Origin: Amyelois transitella
Lineage: Eukaryota; Arthropoda; Insecta; Lepidoptera; Pyralidae
NCBI RefSeq assembly: GCF_032362555.1
Contig: NC_083535.1
Span: 5,828,001 to 5,892,000 of the forward strand
DNA: 64,000 nt
Reading direction: 5' to 3'
The first letter of the stretch is position 1. Every line of letters starts with the position of its first letter. Below, one piece after another: positions 49,301 through 56,854 of the stretch. Made by a program: the position numbers and the translations under genes. The notes beneath the pieces are model-generated. The model was not told the origin of the DNA. It was given only the letters and a program-made list of their open reading frames with translations, and made no database searches.

Positions 49301-52300
49301 ACAAACGTTTGGACAATTATTAAGCGATATGAAGTATCCTATAATAATGAATAAAATTTTTGAATTTTGAACAATGAATAAAAAAAATATATTTAAATAT
49401 GAAAGGTCAGATACCCTGCACCGAAGAGTTTGCATGAAGAGACTTATCAATGTGAATGAAGCGAAAAGTATACAGTGATCTTGACAAGTGGAAAAATGAA
49501 GCCTACCCCTCCGGGAAAGAAGTTTATTTTACGTATGGTTTACCTGTGACGCCAAGTGACCAGAGGACGTCTGCCTTGAGCACTGACGTGATCTGACGCG
49601 GCACCGTTCTCAGTAACTTCCTGGACGAGTAACCGCCATTCTGCAATACAATTATGTTTATCATTTTAAAAATAACAAGTAGTAAGTCTATGTACTGTAC
49701 ATATTATTAAAGACACTCCTTACGTTATCCAAACCACCCAAATGATATCAATTACATTTATATATTTTTACTTACAAAACACATAAGAGTAGGTACGTCA
49801 AATCTTAACCTGGCATCATCAAAAATGTTGTATAAACGCATACAAATGACCCTATTAAGCAGATAGAGCCCATATTATCCACTCAAAGGCCATGCTGAGC
49901 TGGAGAGTATGGACGGAGGTTTGTTTGTCCGTCTTTTACGCCAAAACCACTGAATCGAACTCGATGAAATTTTACATAAACATAATACTTTGGAGTACGG
50001 AGAACGATATGAGTACTTTCACGTGGGCAGATCCGCGGGCAAAACTATGATTTACCTCACGTGTTTTTCTGAAGGAACGGATATTTCGTGCGCGGTGGTT
50101 TCGCCATCCACTGTATAAGCAGGGTGGTGAGCCGCAATCATCCTGAAAATACACATTTTTTTAAATATTTATCCTAATAAAATCTTTGAAGGACATACAT
50201 ACATATAATCACGTCTATATCCCTTGTGGGATAGACAGAGCCAACAGTCTTGAAAAGACTGATAAGCCACGTTCAGCTGTTCGGCTTAATCTTGGAATTG
50301 AGATTCAAATAGTGACAGGTTGCTAGCAAATTTCCCCTTAGTTTTAGTCTAAGTTGCATCCTCACCTTTCTGCAAAGAACCCTGGATCTGACTGGATCCT
50401 GACCACAGTACTGGAGTCGGTAAATAAGACATTCAGATATAACTAAGGGAGTAAAACTTTCAATAACAGTGAAGTTGTTTAAGGTATATAATAACAAAGA
50501 TGGTTATTAACAATGATGGATTTGATATTAAATCTGGACATACCTCTTGAATGTACTTGATGGTCCTCTGAACCTGCCGTTGGATGGTTACCCTGCGAAT
50601 GGCAGGGTGGTCGCGCAATGCATCCAATCCTCGACGTCCTCCTTCCTCCAGGATAATAACATCAAAGTCGCTAGGAAACTCATTTGCCGGATTATTCCGT
50701 TGTAGTATTGTCCAATTTGATATCTATTAAAAATAACCAGTACTTAGCAGTGAAAAATTATGGCTTAGCTCTCTTTGCGGTGTAAATAATTACTTCTTTT
50801 TAACAATAAAGTATATACATACATTCTACTTCCATGAGGCTTAGATAAAACAGGCATAGCAAAAGATCTGGCTTGAAACTGCCAGGACTGACTTGTGAGC
50901 CAATGTACAAATGGGAATGTTAATGAGCTCTATGGAACAAGAAAGAGTGGTCGTCAAGATCAGAGGCTTAACAGCTTTAACAGAGCCCACAAAAGCGTCA
51001 CGGTCTCCCCTGCGCCCCCCTTCATCCTCTTCATTGTCCCCCTTTAAAAACCTATTAATTTTTAAATTATCTCTCATCACTCTTTCTTATGACTTTTACC
51101 TAAATGTGACAATTAGTTCTTGGACATTGCAAACACTTTAATTATTTACATATAATTGTGAATATCTCAATAACTACTTAATTGATTTTGATGCACAAGG
51201 AACTTAAAAATTCTAGTCACAGGACCTACACACCTTTTGAATATCATCAAAATCAGATAACAAATTATGCAATTACGTGATAACTTTCTAACCGCTGTTT
51301 GTAAAGTTATCACATTATATACATACAAAAGATGAAACTAAATTAATAGGCTTATGGAAGGAATATATATGTGTATTGTATAGTGGTTGCCCCAAAAATA
51401 CTAGTTACATACAAGTTTTGGGTCAGCTAAAAAGGTTTTCACTGTTCTGCTTATAATTAGTAGTTTTCAAATACATTTAATCATGCCTTTTTCCTGGAGG
51501 GGTAGGCAGAGACTACATCTTTCCACTTGCCAAGATCTCTGTATACTTCTTTCACTTCATCCAAATTCATAACTATTTTCATGCAAGCTTGGCCCACTCC
51601 TACCTTTCTATCCACATTCTCCTTGTATAATTGCTTAATCAACCTGCTTTCATTTATCCTCTCCACATGAGCAAACCATCCTAACATATCATTTTCTATT
51701 TAAATAAATAAAATAAATATATACAGGACAAATTACACAGATTGAGTTAGCCTCGAAGTTAGTTCAAGACTTGTGTTACGAGATACTAACTCAACGATAC
51801 TATATTTTATAATAAATACTTATATAGATAAACATCCAAGAGGCCTGGGTCTTGGATGTTTATCTATGTATTCAGAAAATCAAAAAAAAGTTCTTTTCTC
51901 ATCATGCCCTGCCTGGGATTCGAACTCGGGACATCCGGTGTCGCAGGCAAGCGTACAACCGCTGCGCCACAGAGGCCGTCAATACTACTATTACTATATA
52001 TATATCTTCTTTCACATCACAACATTCCCTTATCACATTATTTCTTATATGGTCACTCACACTCACACAATTACACAAATGGGGCTGGTCACTAGTATTA
52101 TTATTAAATATAGAATTGTTGAGTCAGACAATATTTGTTTAAAGCTAACTCAATTGGTGTCATTTGTACCAATTTATATTTATTAGAATGTCTTTGGAAC
52201 AACATAGGTTCATAGTCATAGCAGACTTTCCATAACTCCAAATCAGAACAACTTCTTCCCTGGTGAAGAATGACAGCTTAAATACCTAAATATTCTAATG

Positions 52301-52536
52301 AAACTTACCCCAATGTTACTCAATGCAGCAGTAACATATTTTTCTCGTGTAGATTTCATAAAATAACCATTAAAGGTGATAATATGCTCAGTACTAACAA
52401 CATCTGTGTTGTACTCATATTCAACTCGAGCTGTAGTTGTATTGTTACATTCTCCAACTGAATCTTCGTGTGCGAAAACTAATAATACACCATTTAATGT
52501 TAACAAAATACCAAAATATTTAAGGATTAGCCCCAT
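37373..52536 (-). CDS. MBTPS1: Membrane-bound transcription factor site-1 protease, S1P/SKI-1 (20 exons)
   Basis: Golgi subtilisin-type protease that makes the first cut in SREBP and ATF6-type membrane transcription factors. Exons on the minus strand: 52309-52536, 50544-50723, 50056-50142, 49544-49640, 48193-48413, 47753-47893, 44629-44787, 44177-44264, 43279-43460, 42861-43025, 42184-42333, 41696-41778, 41392-41597, 40616-40814, 40273-40336, 39512-39652, 38943-39080, 38564-38744, 37970-38158 and 37373-37596. All are in phase and give 1040 residues, against about 1052 in human. Seen: signal peptide (residues 1-22); propeptide with auto-processing site RKLL at 172-175; triad D207 (VFDTG), H238 (LGHGTF) and S403 (GTSVASP) plus oxyanion N327 (IGNDGP), with spacing identical to human S1P; the RSRRLLWDQ region; one C-terminal membrane helix (about 1006-1023) and a basic cytosolic tail. 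Two decayed exon copies and an intact piggyBac element lie in its introns. Confidence 0.97.
37780..37890 (+). repeat. Short tandem duplication in MBTPS1 intron 19
   Basis: ACCCGAGTTTCTCACTTATA ... CATATGGC is repeated as ACCCGAGTTCCTCACTCCTA ... CTATATGGC, about 43-bp units, two copies. No function suggested. Confidence 0.6.
38218..38345 (-). repeat. Family C repeat, reverse copy
   Basis: GAGGAAAACATCGCGAGGCG, CACATTCAGGCAACTGATGT and TACCACGATCCTATTTGGGT match the reverse complement of family C at 40045-40235. Lies in MBTPS1 intron 18. Confidence 0.65.
39386..39460 (-). repeat. Family A 5' fragment forming a hairpin
   Basis: 39403-39425 (CTGTTGGCACTGACTACTCC and onward) pairs with 39438-39460 (ending ATGCCAACAG) with few mismatches, around a 12-nt loop. 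The word AATCAGTCTTTTCAGAAC is family A in reverse. Two opposed family A ends explain the hairpin. Confidence 0.55.
40045..40235 (+). repeat. Family C repeat, best copy
   Basis: Runs from CTTTAGTCCCAGTTGCATCC through CCGTATTGGATCGGTCG to GCAGGTTTCCTCACGATGTT. Lies in MBTPS1 intron 15, ending about 40 nt from the exon 15 donor. Confidence 0.7.
41264..41352 (-). pseudogene. Decayed partial copy of MBTPS1 exon 13
   Basis: The minus strand reads TACTTCCCTCGGATGATCTC, CGAGCGAAAGATAGGCGCCC, TGGATTGGTACGCCGATGAT, closely parallel to exon 13 (TATTTCCCCCGGGACGATCT, CGAGCCAAACACGACCCCCT, GGACTGGCACGCCGACCATA). A one-base gain around AAAGATAGG shifts the frame, and the left part of the exon, with its acceptor, is missing. 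It begins about 40 nt downstream of the intact exon 13 donor; aligned bases are offset by 172 bp. Confidence 0.82.
41935..42060 (+). repeat. Unclassified repeat, copy 1 of 2
   Basis: AACCAAAGGGACGTTAAAGA, GATTTTGTAGGGAGT and GTGCGCTGTTAGAGAATCCA recur in diverged form at 44865-44960. GCGC-TGTTAGAGAATCCA-GCGC can form a small stem. It may be a MITE. Confidence 0.55.
42088..42140 (+). repeat. Family A 5' fragment
   Basis: TCTATATCCCTTGCAAGGTA, GACAGAGCCAGCAGTCTTGG, then the copy stops. In MBTPS1 intron 11. Confidence 0.75.
42663..42812 (-). pseudogene. Decayed tandem copy of MBTPS1 exon 10
   Basis: The CACAG acceptor at 42817-42813 is retained. The core ATTGACCTCACCGAATGCCC, GTTCATGTGGCCGTATTGCA, CTCGGCCTCTTTACCACAGC matches exon 10; by my count 67 of 75 bases agree over the core, and five of the eight differences are synonymous. 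It is disabled by a TAA just after the acceptor, a 15-nt insertion near 42698-42712, a TAA within VIN*LSVAEE, and a donor changed from GT to AT (ATAAGT). The offset from exon 10 is 213 bp, on the downstream side in intron 10. Confidence 0.88.
43525..43735 (+). repeat. Unclassified dispersed repeat, copy 1 of 2
   Basis: GTGGATATCTCTAAAACTAC, ATTTCATCAAAATCAGAAAA and GTTATGTCGTTACAAACATA. A parallel diverged copy lies at about 51140-51310 (GTGAATATCTCAATAACTAC, ATATCATCAAAATCAGATAA). Both lie in non-coding DNA of MBTPS1. Confidence 0.55.
43741..43950 (-). repeat. tRNA-derived SINE, reverse copy with deleted head
   Basis: The body words GTGTTACGAGATACTAACTC and AACATCCAAGACCCAGGCCA match 30401-30667 in reverse. 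The head retains box B (ATTCGAACCCGGGAT on the plus strand) but has lost the box A region. In MBTPS1 intron 8. Confidence 0.85.
44475..44600 (+). repeat. Family C repeat
   Basis: GACCTTCGCAACCTTTGCAA, TTACCCGTATTGGATCATAG and GTGCAGGTTTCCACAGATGT follow the family C order. In MBTPS1 intron 7, ending about 30 nt from the exon 7 donor. Confidence 0.65.
44865..44960 (+). repeat. Unclassified repeat, copy 2 of 2
   Basis: AACTAAAGGGACGCTAAATA and GGTGCGCTGTTAGAGAACGC parallel 41935-42060. Confidence 0.5.
45179..45191 (+). repeat. piggyBac left terminal inverted repeat
   Basis: CACTCTCCCTGCC, directly after TTAA at 45175-45178. Exact inverse of 47580-47592. Confidence 0.93.
45215..45375 (+). repeat. 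piggyBac left subterminal repeats
   Basis: Three related GC-rich words: AGGCCACGGGGTCGCCGGCG (about 45221), AGCCATGGGGTCTGCCGGCG (about 45298) and ACGCCGTGGGATCCGCC (about 45340). Inverted relatives occur at the other end (47485-47510 and 47556-47582). Likely transposase-binding sites, by analogy with subterminal repeats of piggyBac elements. Confidence 0.75.
45606..47375 (-). CDS. piggyBac-like transposase, intact
   Basis: Catalyses cut-and-paste transposition into TTAA sites. Single uninterrupted frame of 589 residues from the first Met, or 571 from the second (47319-47321, [11 protein letters not shown]), which starts with the acidic stretch usual for this family and is my preferred start. 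DDE_Tnp_1_7-type core with catalytic aspartates D257 ([12 protein letters not shown]), D334 (IITDNYYTS), and D439 with D442 (SIDLSDQM); these positions parallel the three acidic residues of piggyBac. The C-terminal cysteine-rich domain (about 540-585: [21 protein letters not shown]) fits the zinc-binding domain that recognises transposon ends. No stop, frameshift or missing key residue is seen. It has no evident role in the host gene. Confidence 0.96.
   Translation of the reverse strand: MRFSRVFTSIAKLDLLLIMSDDSDFDPDFIPESDDSELTSDDDESTSNSNANSDGDTMTPPNRGAGAGSSQRPVQRAQTSSNASCWYPPTGTRQQVFPFTGTPGVKNIPQLCETELDYFLLFVDEEIINLMVTMTNCYAVKTKITTTLRRSSRLNDWKDCDQQEMKKFIGLLMWMGLKKLPKIADYWSRNPLYENKVAGSTMSRNRFELLLRCWHFEDTFFAETSRTDKLIKIRRLVQLITTKYQNFKTPDEYLTVDETMVAFRGRIKFMQYIPGKRHKYGIKLFKICGDDGYTFDLIVYEGKKGPERQQNLSKNVVMELSTKFLDAGRSIITDNYYTSVDLAESLLQHSTHLIGTVRKNRKGLPKNVVGEKLKKGELVAMENEKGILVFKWKDKREVLALSTKHKVGFVTVTSKRNKNKCSLKPIAIADYNKHKCSIDLSDQMGSYCNPSRRSIRWFQKLAVELILNTSVINAFLVYTAHKRVKSKRYTITKFREQLSIQLLGLYQESTNVAENREAVEHKFGKNPIADHRNRIIRRKCIHCYQLLRLQGKTSVEAKKLTKKTNTVCLLCPTKPSVCAECFATIHTKK
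47480..47583 (-). repeat. piggyBac right subterminal repeats
   Basis: CTACCGGCGGACCCCATGGC and GTCGCCGGCGGATCCCATGG are inverted relatives of the left-end words, here in two copies. Confidence 0.75.
47580..47592 (-). repeat. piggyBac right terminal inverted repeat
   Basis: GGCAGGGAGAGTG on the plus strand, followed directly by TTAA at 47593-47596. Confidence 0.93.
48436..48780 (+). repeat. Family A repeat, long diverged copy
   Basis: ACGTCTTTATCCCTTGTGAA, TTGGAATTGAGATGCAGATA, AAGTCGCCTTTTACGACATC and a degraded CTACACGAT end. The middle is expanded relative to other copies, probably by an insertion. In MBTPS1 intron 4. Confidence 0.65.
49425..49536 (+). mobile_element. RTE-like 3' end abutting MBTPS1 exon 4
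   Basis: GTTTGCATGAAGAGACTTAT, GAATGAAGCGAAAAGTATAC and GCCTACCCCTCCGGGAAAGA match the RTE-like tail. It ends about 8 nt from the exon 4 donor (minus-strand GTAAACC at 49543-49537), so the intron begins almost immediately with transposon sequence. Confidence 0.75.
49905..50050 (+). repeat. Decayed CTAG-type repeat next to MBTPS1 exon 3
   Basis: GAGGTTTGTTTGTCCGTCTT ... CACGTGGGCAGATCCGCGGG ... AAAACTA resembles the GC-hairpin ends seen at 6834 and 36036, but is diverged. It stops about 6 nt from exon 3 (50056). Confidence 0.45.
50193..50330 (+). repeat. Family A repeat, 5' half
   Basis: (ACAT)n, TATCCCTTGTGGGATAGACA, GTCTTGAAAAGACTGATAAG and GAGATTCAAATAGTGACAGG, then the copy stops at GTTGCTAGCA. 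In MBTPS1 intron 2. Confidence 0.85.
51481..51690 (-). mobile_element. RTE-like 3' end, reverse copy in MBTPS1 intron 1
   Basis: The minus strand encodes [19 protein letters not shown], then further diverged tail sequence, ending with the complement of the CCTCCGGGAAAGAGGC-type terminus. Confidence 0.8.
51700..51982 (-). repeat. tRNA-derived SINE, reverse copy with internal inversion
   Basis: The full order of the family is present in reverse, including box B (ATTCGAACTCGGGACA on the plus strand) and box A (CGCTGCGCCACAGAGGCCG). In the middle, 51824-51840 and 51851-51867 are perfect 17-bp inverted copies of ATAGATAAACATCCAAG around AGGCCTGGGT, so a short piece has been inverted. Confidence 0.85.
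52106..52186 (+). repeat. tRNA-derived SINE, 3' part only
   Basis: AATATAGAATTGTTGAGTCA, GCTAACTCAATTGGTGTCAT and ATTTATATTTATT match the tail of the copy at 30401-30667. Confidence 0.75.
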
Positions 52537-53608
52537 TTTTTACGCCAATTTTATTGAATTACACATGGTTCACTCTATTTATGCATTATCACGTTGTGTA
52601 CAAGATTCCGATAAATTCGATCTAAATAACTCAGATTAAACATTATGATCAGTAAGTACATATCTGTAATTTCAATAGTAATATATCTTTTTCCCAAATT
52701 TAAAAAAAAATACTTAAAAAGTAGGTGCTACTGTACAAAAGCGAATAAAACAATTCTCTTCATATTTGTTTAGGCGTATAATATTTGTTGATTGTTCGTT
52801 TATAATAAACACATAGGTATTTTTTTATAGGTAGGTAGGTACCAACACCTACAAAAATCCGTGAAAATCAATCACCAATGAAATTCATGACAGATGACAA
52901 ATTCACGGCACCTGACAATTGTTTGAATGACAATGAAATTCATGTCACAGCACAAAAAGAGGCATAGGCCATGCTAAGAATGTAGGTACAAATATACAAA
53001 AATGGTTCCGCTTGATCACGCCCGTGGTAAAATATTTCACCTGAAAACGGGAAACCATTATCACCAACCCAAACTAATCATAATAAAATTTTGTTGGAGA
53101 ATGACTAATATGCCTTGCCAACTATATATATAGTACTACAATTAGAGTTGTAACAGTCTATGTACCGAAATATAAAATGCCCTGAATGCCCATTTACCTA
53201 CCACACTAAGAACGGTGAAGGTGATGTAAAACTACGCATCTGTGGATGCTCTGATCAAATAATGGAAAAGAAACTAAAATCAATACAAATGTGTGCAATT
53301 ATTTGTCTATATCGATTGGTTTAAGGTACAATTTGCATCATAGACAAGGAAAAATAAATTATAATAACTCGAGGAATCATAGCAAAAACAAAAAACATAA
53401 AATTATTCCTTTAATAAATCGGTTTGGAAAATAACAAAATCATTTCAGACGAGGGCACAGAAAACAGTTGAACAATTTCTATTCATATATGTATATATTT
53501 ATAAAATAATTATATGTAAATGGATTTAAAATTTTCATAAAAAGAGCTTAATTACGCAGTACTAAGCTGACTAATTACTAATATATTATGAATTTTTGAA
53601 TTTGGAAC
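52537..53608. other. Spacer between the PG-rich repeat gene and MBTPS1
   Basis: The right part should hold the short 3' UTR of the minus-strand gene ending at 53609, and the left part the MBTPS1 promoter. AT-rich, with no CpG-rich core. A small direct repeat, TGAAATTCATG(A/T)CA, occurs at 52879 and 52936. Nothing else recognised. Confidence 0.55.
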
Positions 53609-55378
53609 CTACAAAAAACATCGTAAAAATTTCGACTTTATTTGTTTTTGTGGTGATTCGGGATTGCTAGGTTTATCAGAAGAGTCAATAACTTCCAACA
53701 ACAATATAGATTTTTCCAATAATTCCATTTCCTGTTCCTCAAACGTAAGTTTTCTTGGCTCTTTTGGAGGATCCCAATGAAATTTATGTTGATTTTCCAT
53801 ATTGTTTTTTAGACGTTGATTATGTGTGTTTAGTATCATTTCAAGCCCGCCACCTACATTATATTCATTTGGAGCTGGAGTTGAGCATTTACAAGTAGGA
53901 AACCGTGGTGAACGCACCAAAGGTCCACAAGTAACAGCTGGAATACACCTAGGTTTTTCCAAACAATAATAAGCTGGGCCAGGGGTTTTCATTTTTCCCA
54001 ATACTGGCATCCAGTCATTCCAAGGCTCAAACCGACCTTCTGATGTACAAAAAGGTGCGATATATTGAAGCTCTGGTAACCGTATTACTTTCTTGTTAGG
54101 TTGTGGTAAATCGGCGGGGCTTGGTTCGTGAAATCTCTTTATCAGAGGTTTCATACGAATAGTTTTAGATTTAAACCCCCAAGTAGGAATAGAACATTTC
54201 TGTTTTGACGATTCCTCTATATCATCATTATTTTTGGATTCATTTACAGCCACTAAATCGTCATCATCTTCATAGTCGGGCACAGGTTTTTTAAATCGAA
54301 TTGAAGACGATCCAAATGGAGCAGTAGGGCAATGCAAAAATCGACAAGATTTATAATTAACATCGAAACTAGCAGGACTTGCACCTTCTTCTTTTTGAGG
54401 CTTAAATCGTTGTGCCTTTACTCCGAAACACGCTCTTTCAGGAAGTTTGGCATGACATGGCATTTCGGGAACCTCTGGTAAATCAAAAACTCTCTTTAAA
54501 GTATATTCAGCTGGACCAGGATTTATTTCATATTTAGATGAAGAGAACCTTTTAGCTTTTGAACCATAATGTTGTGTATTAATGGATTTAGGTAACTCAG
54601 GACTATATGAAGCTGGCCCCGGGCGTCCTTCTCTTATGTTTAAATTTTGAATCATTTCTATGAATCGTAATTGCTTTGAAGCTTTTCTCTTCAAATGTCG
54701 ATTTTTTTCATAACAAATTTGTTCAAATGTTGGCTTGGTCATGATTGTATAATCAGCAGGTCCTGGAGAGGTTGCAATAGAGCTTGTAAATCTTTTAGTA
54801 GTCCATTTGCTCCATTTACATCCATGGTAAAATTCTGTTGATTCATAAACTCTGGCGTCATAAAATGGGGGGCTCTCGTCAGTAACTTTATCTATATTTC
54901 GCCTTTGCGAACCATCTTCTGATATTTCAAATCCATTGTCCCTTTTGGAAGGCGCTGATAAACCACTATCTCCCAAAATCATTGATCTAGGAGGATGTCC
55001 TTTAAACAAACATCTCGGAATATTTCCTTGGCATGTTATATCTTCATGTTCTTCTTCCTCGACTGGACATTCACACTCATCTTGTAATCCACATTGACAC
55101 AGAAGCCTTTCCAAATCTTCTTTACTAAAAGCTTCATAAGGAAATCTTGGACATTTTGACATTAAGGATGTCGGGTTAGGTATTTTTTGTGGGATATTTG
55201 CATCATAAATGCTGTGTGTCCATAATTTACAAGATTGTGTAACACGTGGAGATTTTACTAGAAATGGAGCTTTATTTTGTTTAAATTTGTAACCACTAAC
55301 ATTTAGGTAAGCCCCTGGATCGAAAATTTGATAATATTTAGGAGGTAAGGGAAATCTTTCTTCCAGAGAATATGCCAT
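53609..55378 (-). CDS. Sperm-tail PG-rich repeat (STPG/SHIPPO-type) protein
   Basis: Single-exon frame of 589 residues. It contains spaced Pro-Gly-Pro motifs typical of sperm-tail PG-rich repeats: FDPGAYLN (about 19), SPGPADY (204), RPGPASY (252), NPGPAEY (286), TPGPAYY (465), and degenerate ASPASF (333), SPADL (420) and PAPNEY (501). Between them are basic, aromatic words such as KAQRFKPQ and SPRFP, usual in these axoneme-associated microtubule proteins. It also has a cysteine- and glutamate-rich insert (about 93-113, CQCGLQDECECPVEEEE) and a predicted helical C-terminus (545-565). No membrane segment or signal peptide. A role in the sperm flagellum is inferred from the family. Which STPG/CFAP member it corresponds to cannot be told. 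The absence of introns is notable beside the intron-rich neighbours. Confidence 0.85.
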   Translation of the reverse strand: MAYSLEERFPLPPKYYQIFDPGAYLNVSGYKFKQNKAPFLVKSPRVTQSCKLWTHSIYDANIPQKIPNPTSLMSKCPRFPYEAFSKEDLERLLCQCGLQDECECPVEEEEHEDITCQGNIPRCLFKGHPPRSMILGDSGLSAPSKRDNGFEISEDGSQRRNIDKVTDESPPFYDARVYESTEFYHGCKWSKWTTKRFTSSIATSPGPADYTIMTKPTFEQICYEKNRHLKRKASKQLRFIEMIQNLNIREGRPGPASYSPELPKSINTQHYGSKAKRFSSSKYEINPGPAEYTLKRVFDLPEVPEMPCHAKLPERACFGVKAQRFKPQKEEGASPASFDVNYKSCRFLHCPTAPFGSSSIRFKKPVPDYEDDDDLVAVNESKNNDDIEESSKQKCSIPTWGFKSKTIRMKPLIKRFHEPSPADLPQPNKKVIRLPELQYIAPFCTSEGRFEPWNDWMPVLGKMKTPGPAYYCLEKPRCIPAVTCGPLVRSPRFPTCKCSTPAPNEYNVGGGLEMILNTHNQRLKNNMENQHKFHWDPPKEPRKLTFEEQEMELLEKSILLLEVIDSSDKPSNPESPQKQIKSKFLRCFL

Positions 55379-56854
55379 ATCTAAATTTCAGAAAAATATA
55401 GGTACGTACATAAAGTTATTTAATATCACAATTAACAATGATTAAAAATTAAATTTAATAAAACAAGTAGAAAAAAACGAAAGAATATGAATAGTATTTT
55501 TTTAAAAAACGCGGTTCTTTAATTTTTCTTGTTAATAATTTTGGTTTGGTGGCATTGTCAAATCAAACCTATGACAGCAGACATTACATTTTTGTGATAT
55601 TTTTTAAAATATTAAATCTCACTTTTAGGCTAAGAATTAACTACTGTCATATTACCATAAAAAATCCTTGGATTTAGTTACATGAAAAATTCAATGACAT
55701 CTGGACTGTGCACTTAGACGAAAATCCGGTGCACGTGAAAGGCACACATAACGGTGTTTGTCCTTATCTATTATTGTATCCACATGTTTAGCTATGTCTC
55801 GGACACAGAATACGGTAGACATGGGCTAACACTCATGTCCAGATGCAATCAACTCAAATGAGAATATTCAATTTGTTTATTTTTCATAACATAATATAAT
55901 ATAACATGACATGTAGAACACAACATGGAATTAAAATTGAATAAAAAAACGACAGTGCAACGTCCTTTATCCTAACTTAGAAAACCTATCCCAGATTTTC
56001 CCTGCAAAATTTGCGAACTCGCTTCGTGTTCACAGATAATACTTCAAGTAACGTTTTTAAATCTGTTTTCCAATCACAAAAAAATAAAGAGCTTAAAGAG
56101 TAACAGCTTCGTCTAACAAAGAGATAACTTTTAATTCTACTTTTGAATGTTCGCGGACACTACTTCTCTGTCATCTAGGATAGCCACAGATTTAAAAGCA
56201 TTAGGTTAGCTGATTTTCTGTATTTCTTCTTATATATTTTTTTACTTTTTCAGACTTTTTATTTTTTTTTGTTTAGTATGTAACGGGAGCAATGATTCGG
56301 GGTCGACTGCCACCAAAGGGAAGAACTTCCGCCAGGCTAGGTGTTATGCCTGGGGAACCGTGGCTTTGACGACGGTGGCAGTTGAGCCGAATCATCGCTC
56401 CCGCTACAACTTTATACATTTATATTCACTAAACTGAAAATACATAACCCTTCTTCCGTCGTAGTCGGTTAAAAACTTGATCAAGGATCTTGTTTAAAGT
56501 AAATTTTATTTTGAAGTATCCGGAATTTTCTTGAAAAAATGTAACTATTATATTTAAAGTCTATGATCAAAATGTTCATGTGTCATTGTCAAAACGGACT
56601 ATAACTTTTGTCTCATTTAAATTTTTTGATTAATTTTAATATCTGTGCCTTTGTCCAACAGTCCGAACGACGAACGTGCAGCGGCAGCGAACGAACGCTA
56701 AGAACACCGCAAACACGCCGCGAATACCTTGTTTACATTCTAGCTACCTTTCTAAATTGCAAATAATCTTTTTATATGTAACAAATATTATTTTGGATAA
56801 CGATAACTTTTTTACTACGCTTTTTTTCTCATTCATTTGTTTCTCATGTAAATT
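55379..56854. other. Divergent intergenic region upstream of the PG-rich repeat gene and LYPLAL1
   Basis: Should contain both promoters. Contains the fold-back at 56280-56407 and an otherwise AT-rich sequence. A GC-richer stretch with CGAACG repeats at about 56662-56730 may mark the LYPLAL1 transcription start. The 63-residue open frame there has no recognisable features. Confidence 0.55.
56280..56407. repeat. 128-nt imperfect fold-back
   Basis: 56280-56314 (GTAACGGGAGCAATGATTCG and onward to CTGCCACC) pairs with 56374-56407 (GGTGGCAGTTGAGCCGAATC and onward to CCCGCTAC), with about five mismatches and one bulge over 34-35 nt. The loop contains a second stem, CCAGGC-TAGGTGTTAT-GCCTGG. It could be a small MITE or a hairpin RNA; no second copy is seen in the window. 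Confidence 0.8.

Noticed and set aside
55781-56250. Possible gene in the divergent spacer left of LYPLAL1
   Set aside because: Stops in all frames and no splice-compatible conserved words were found.
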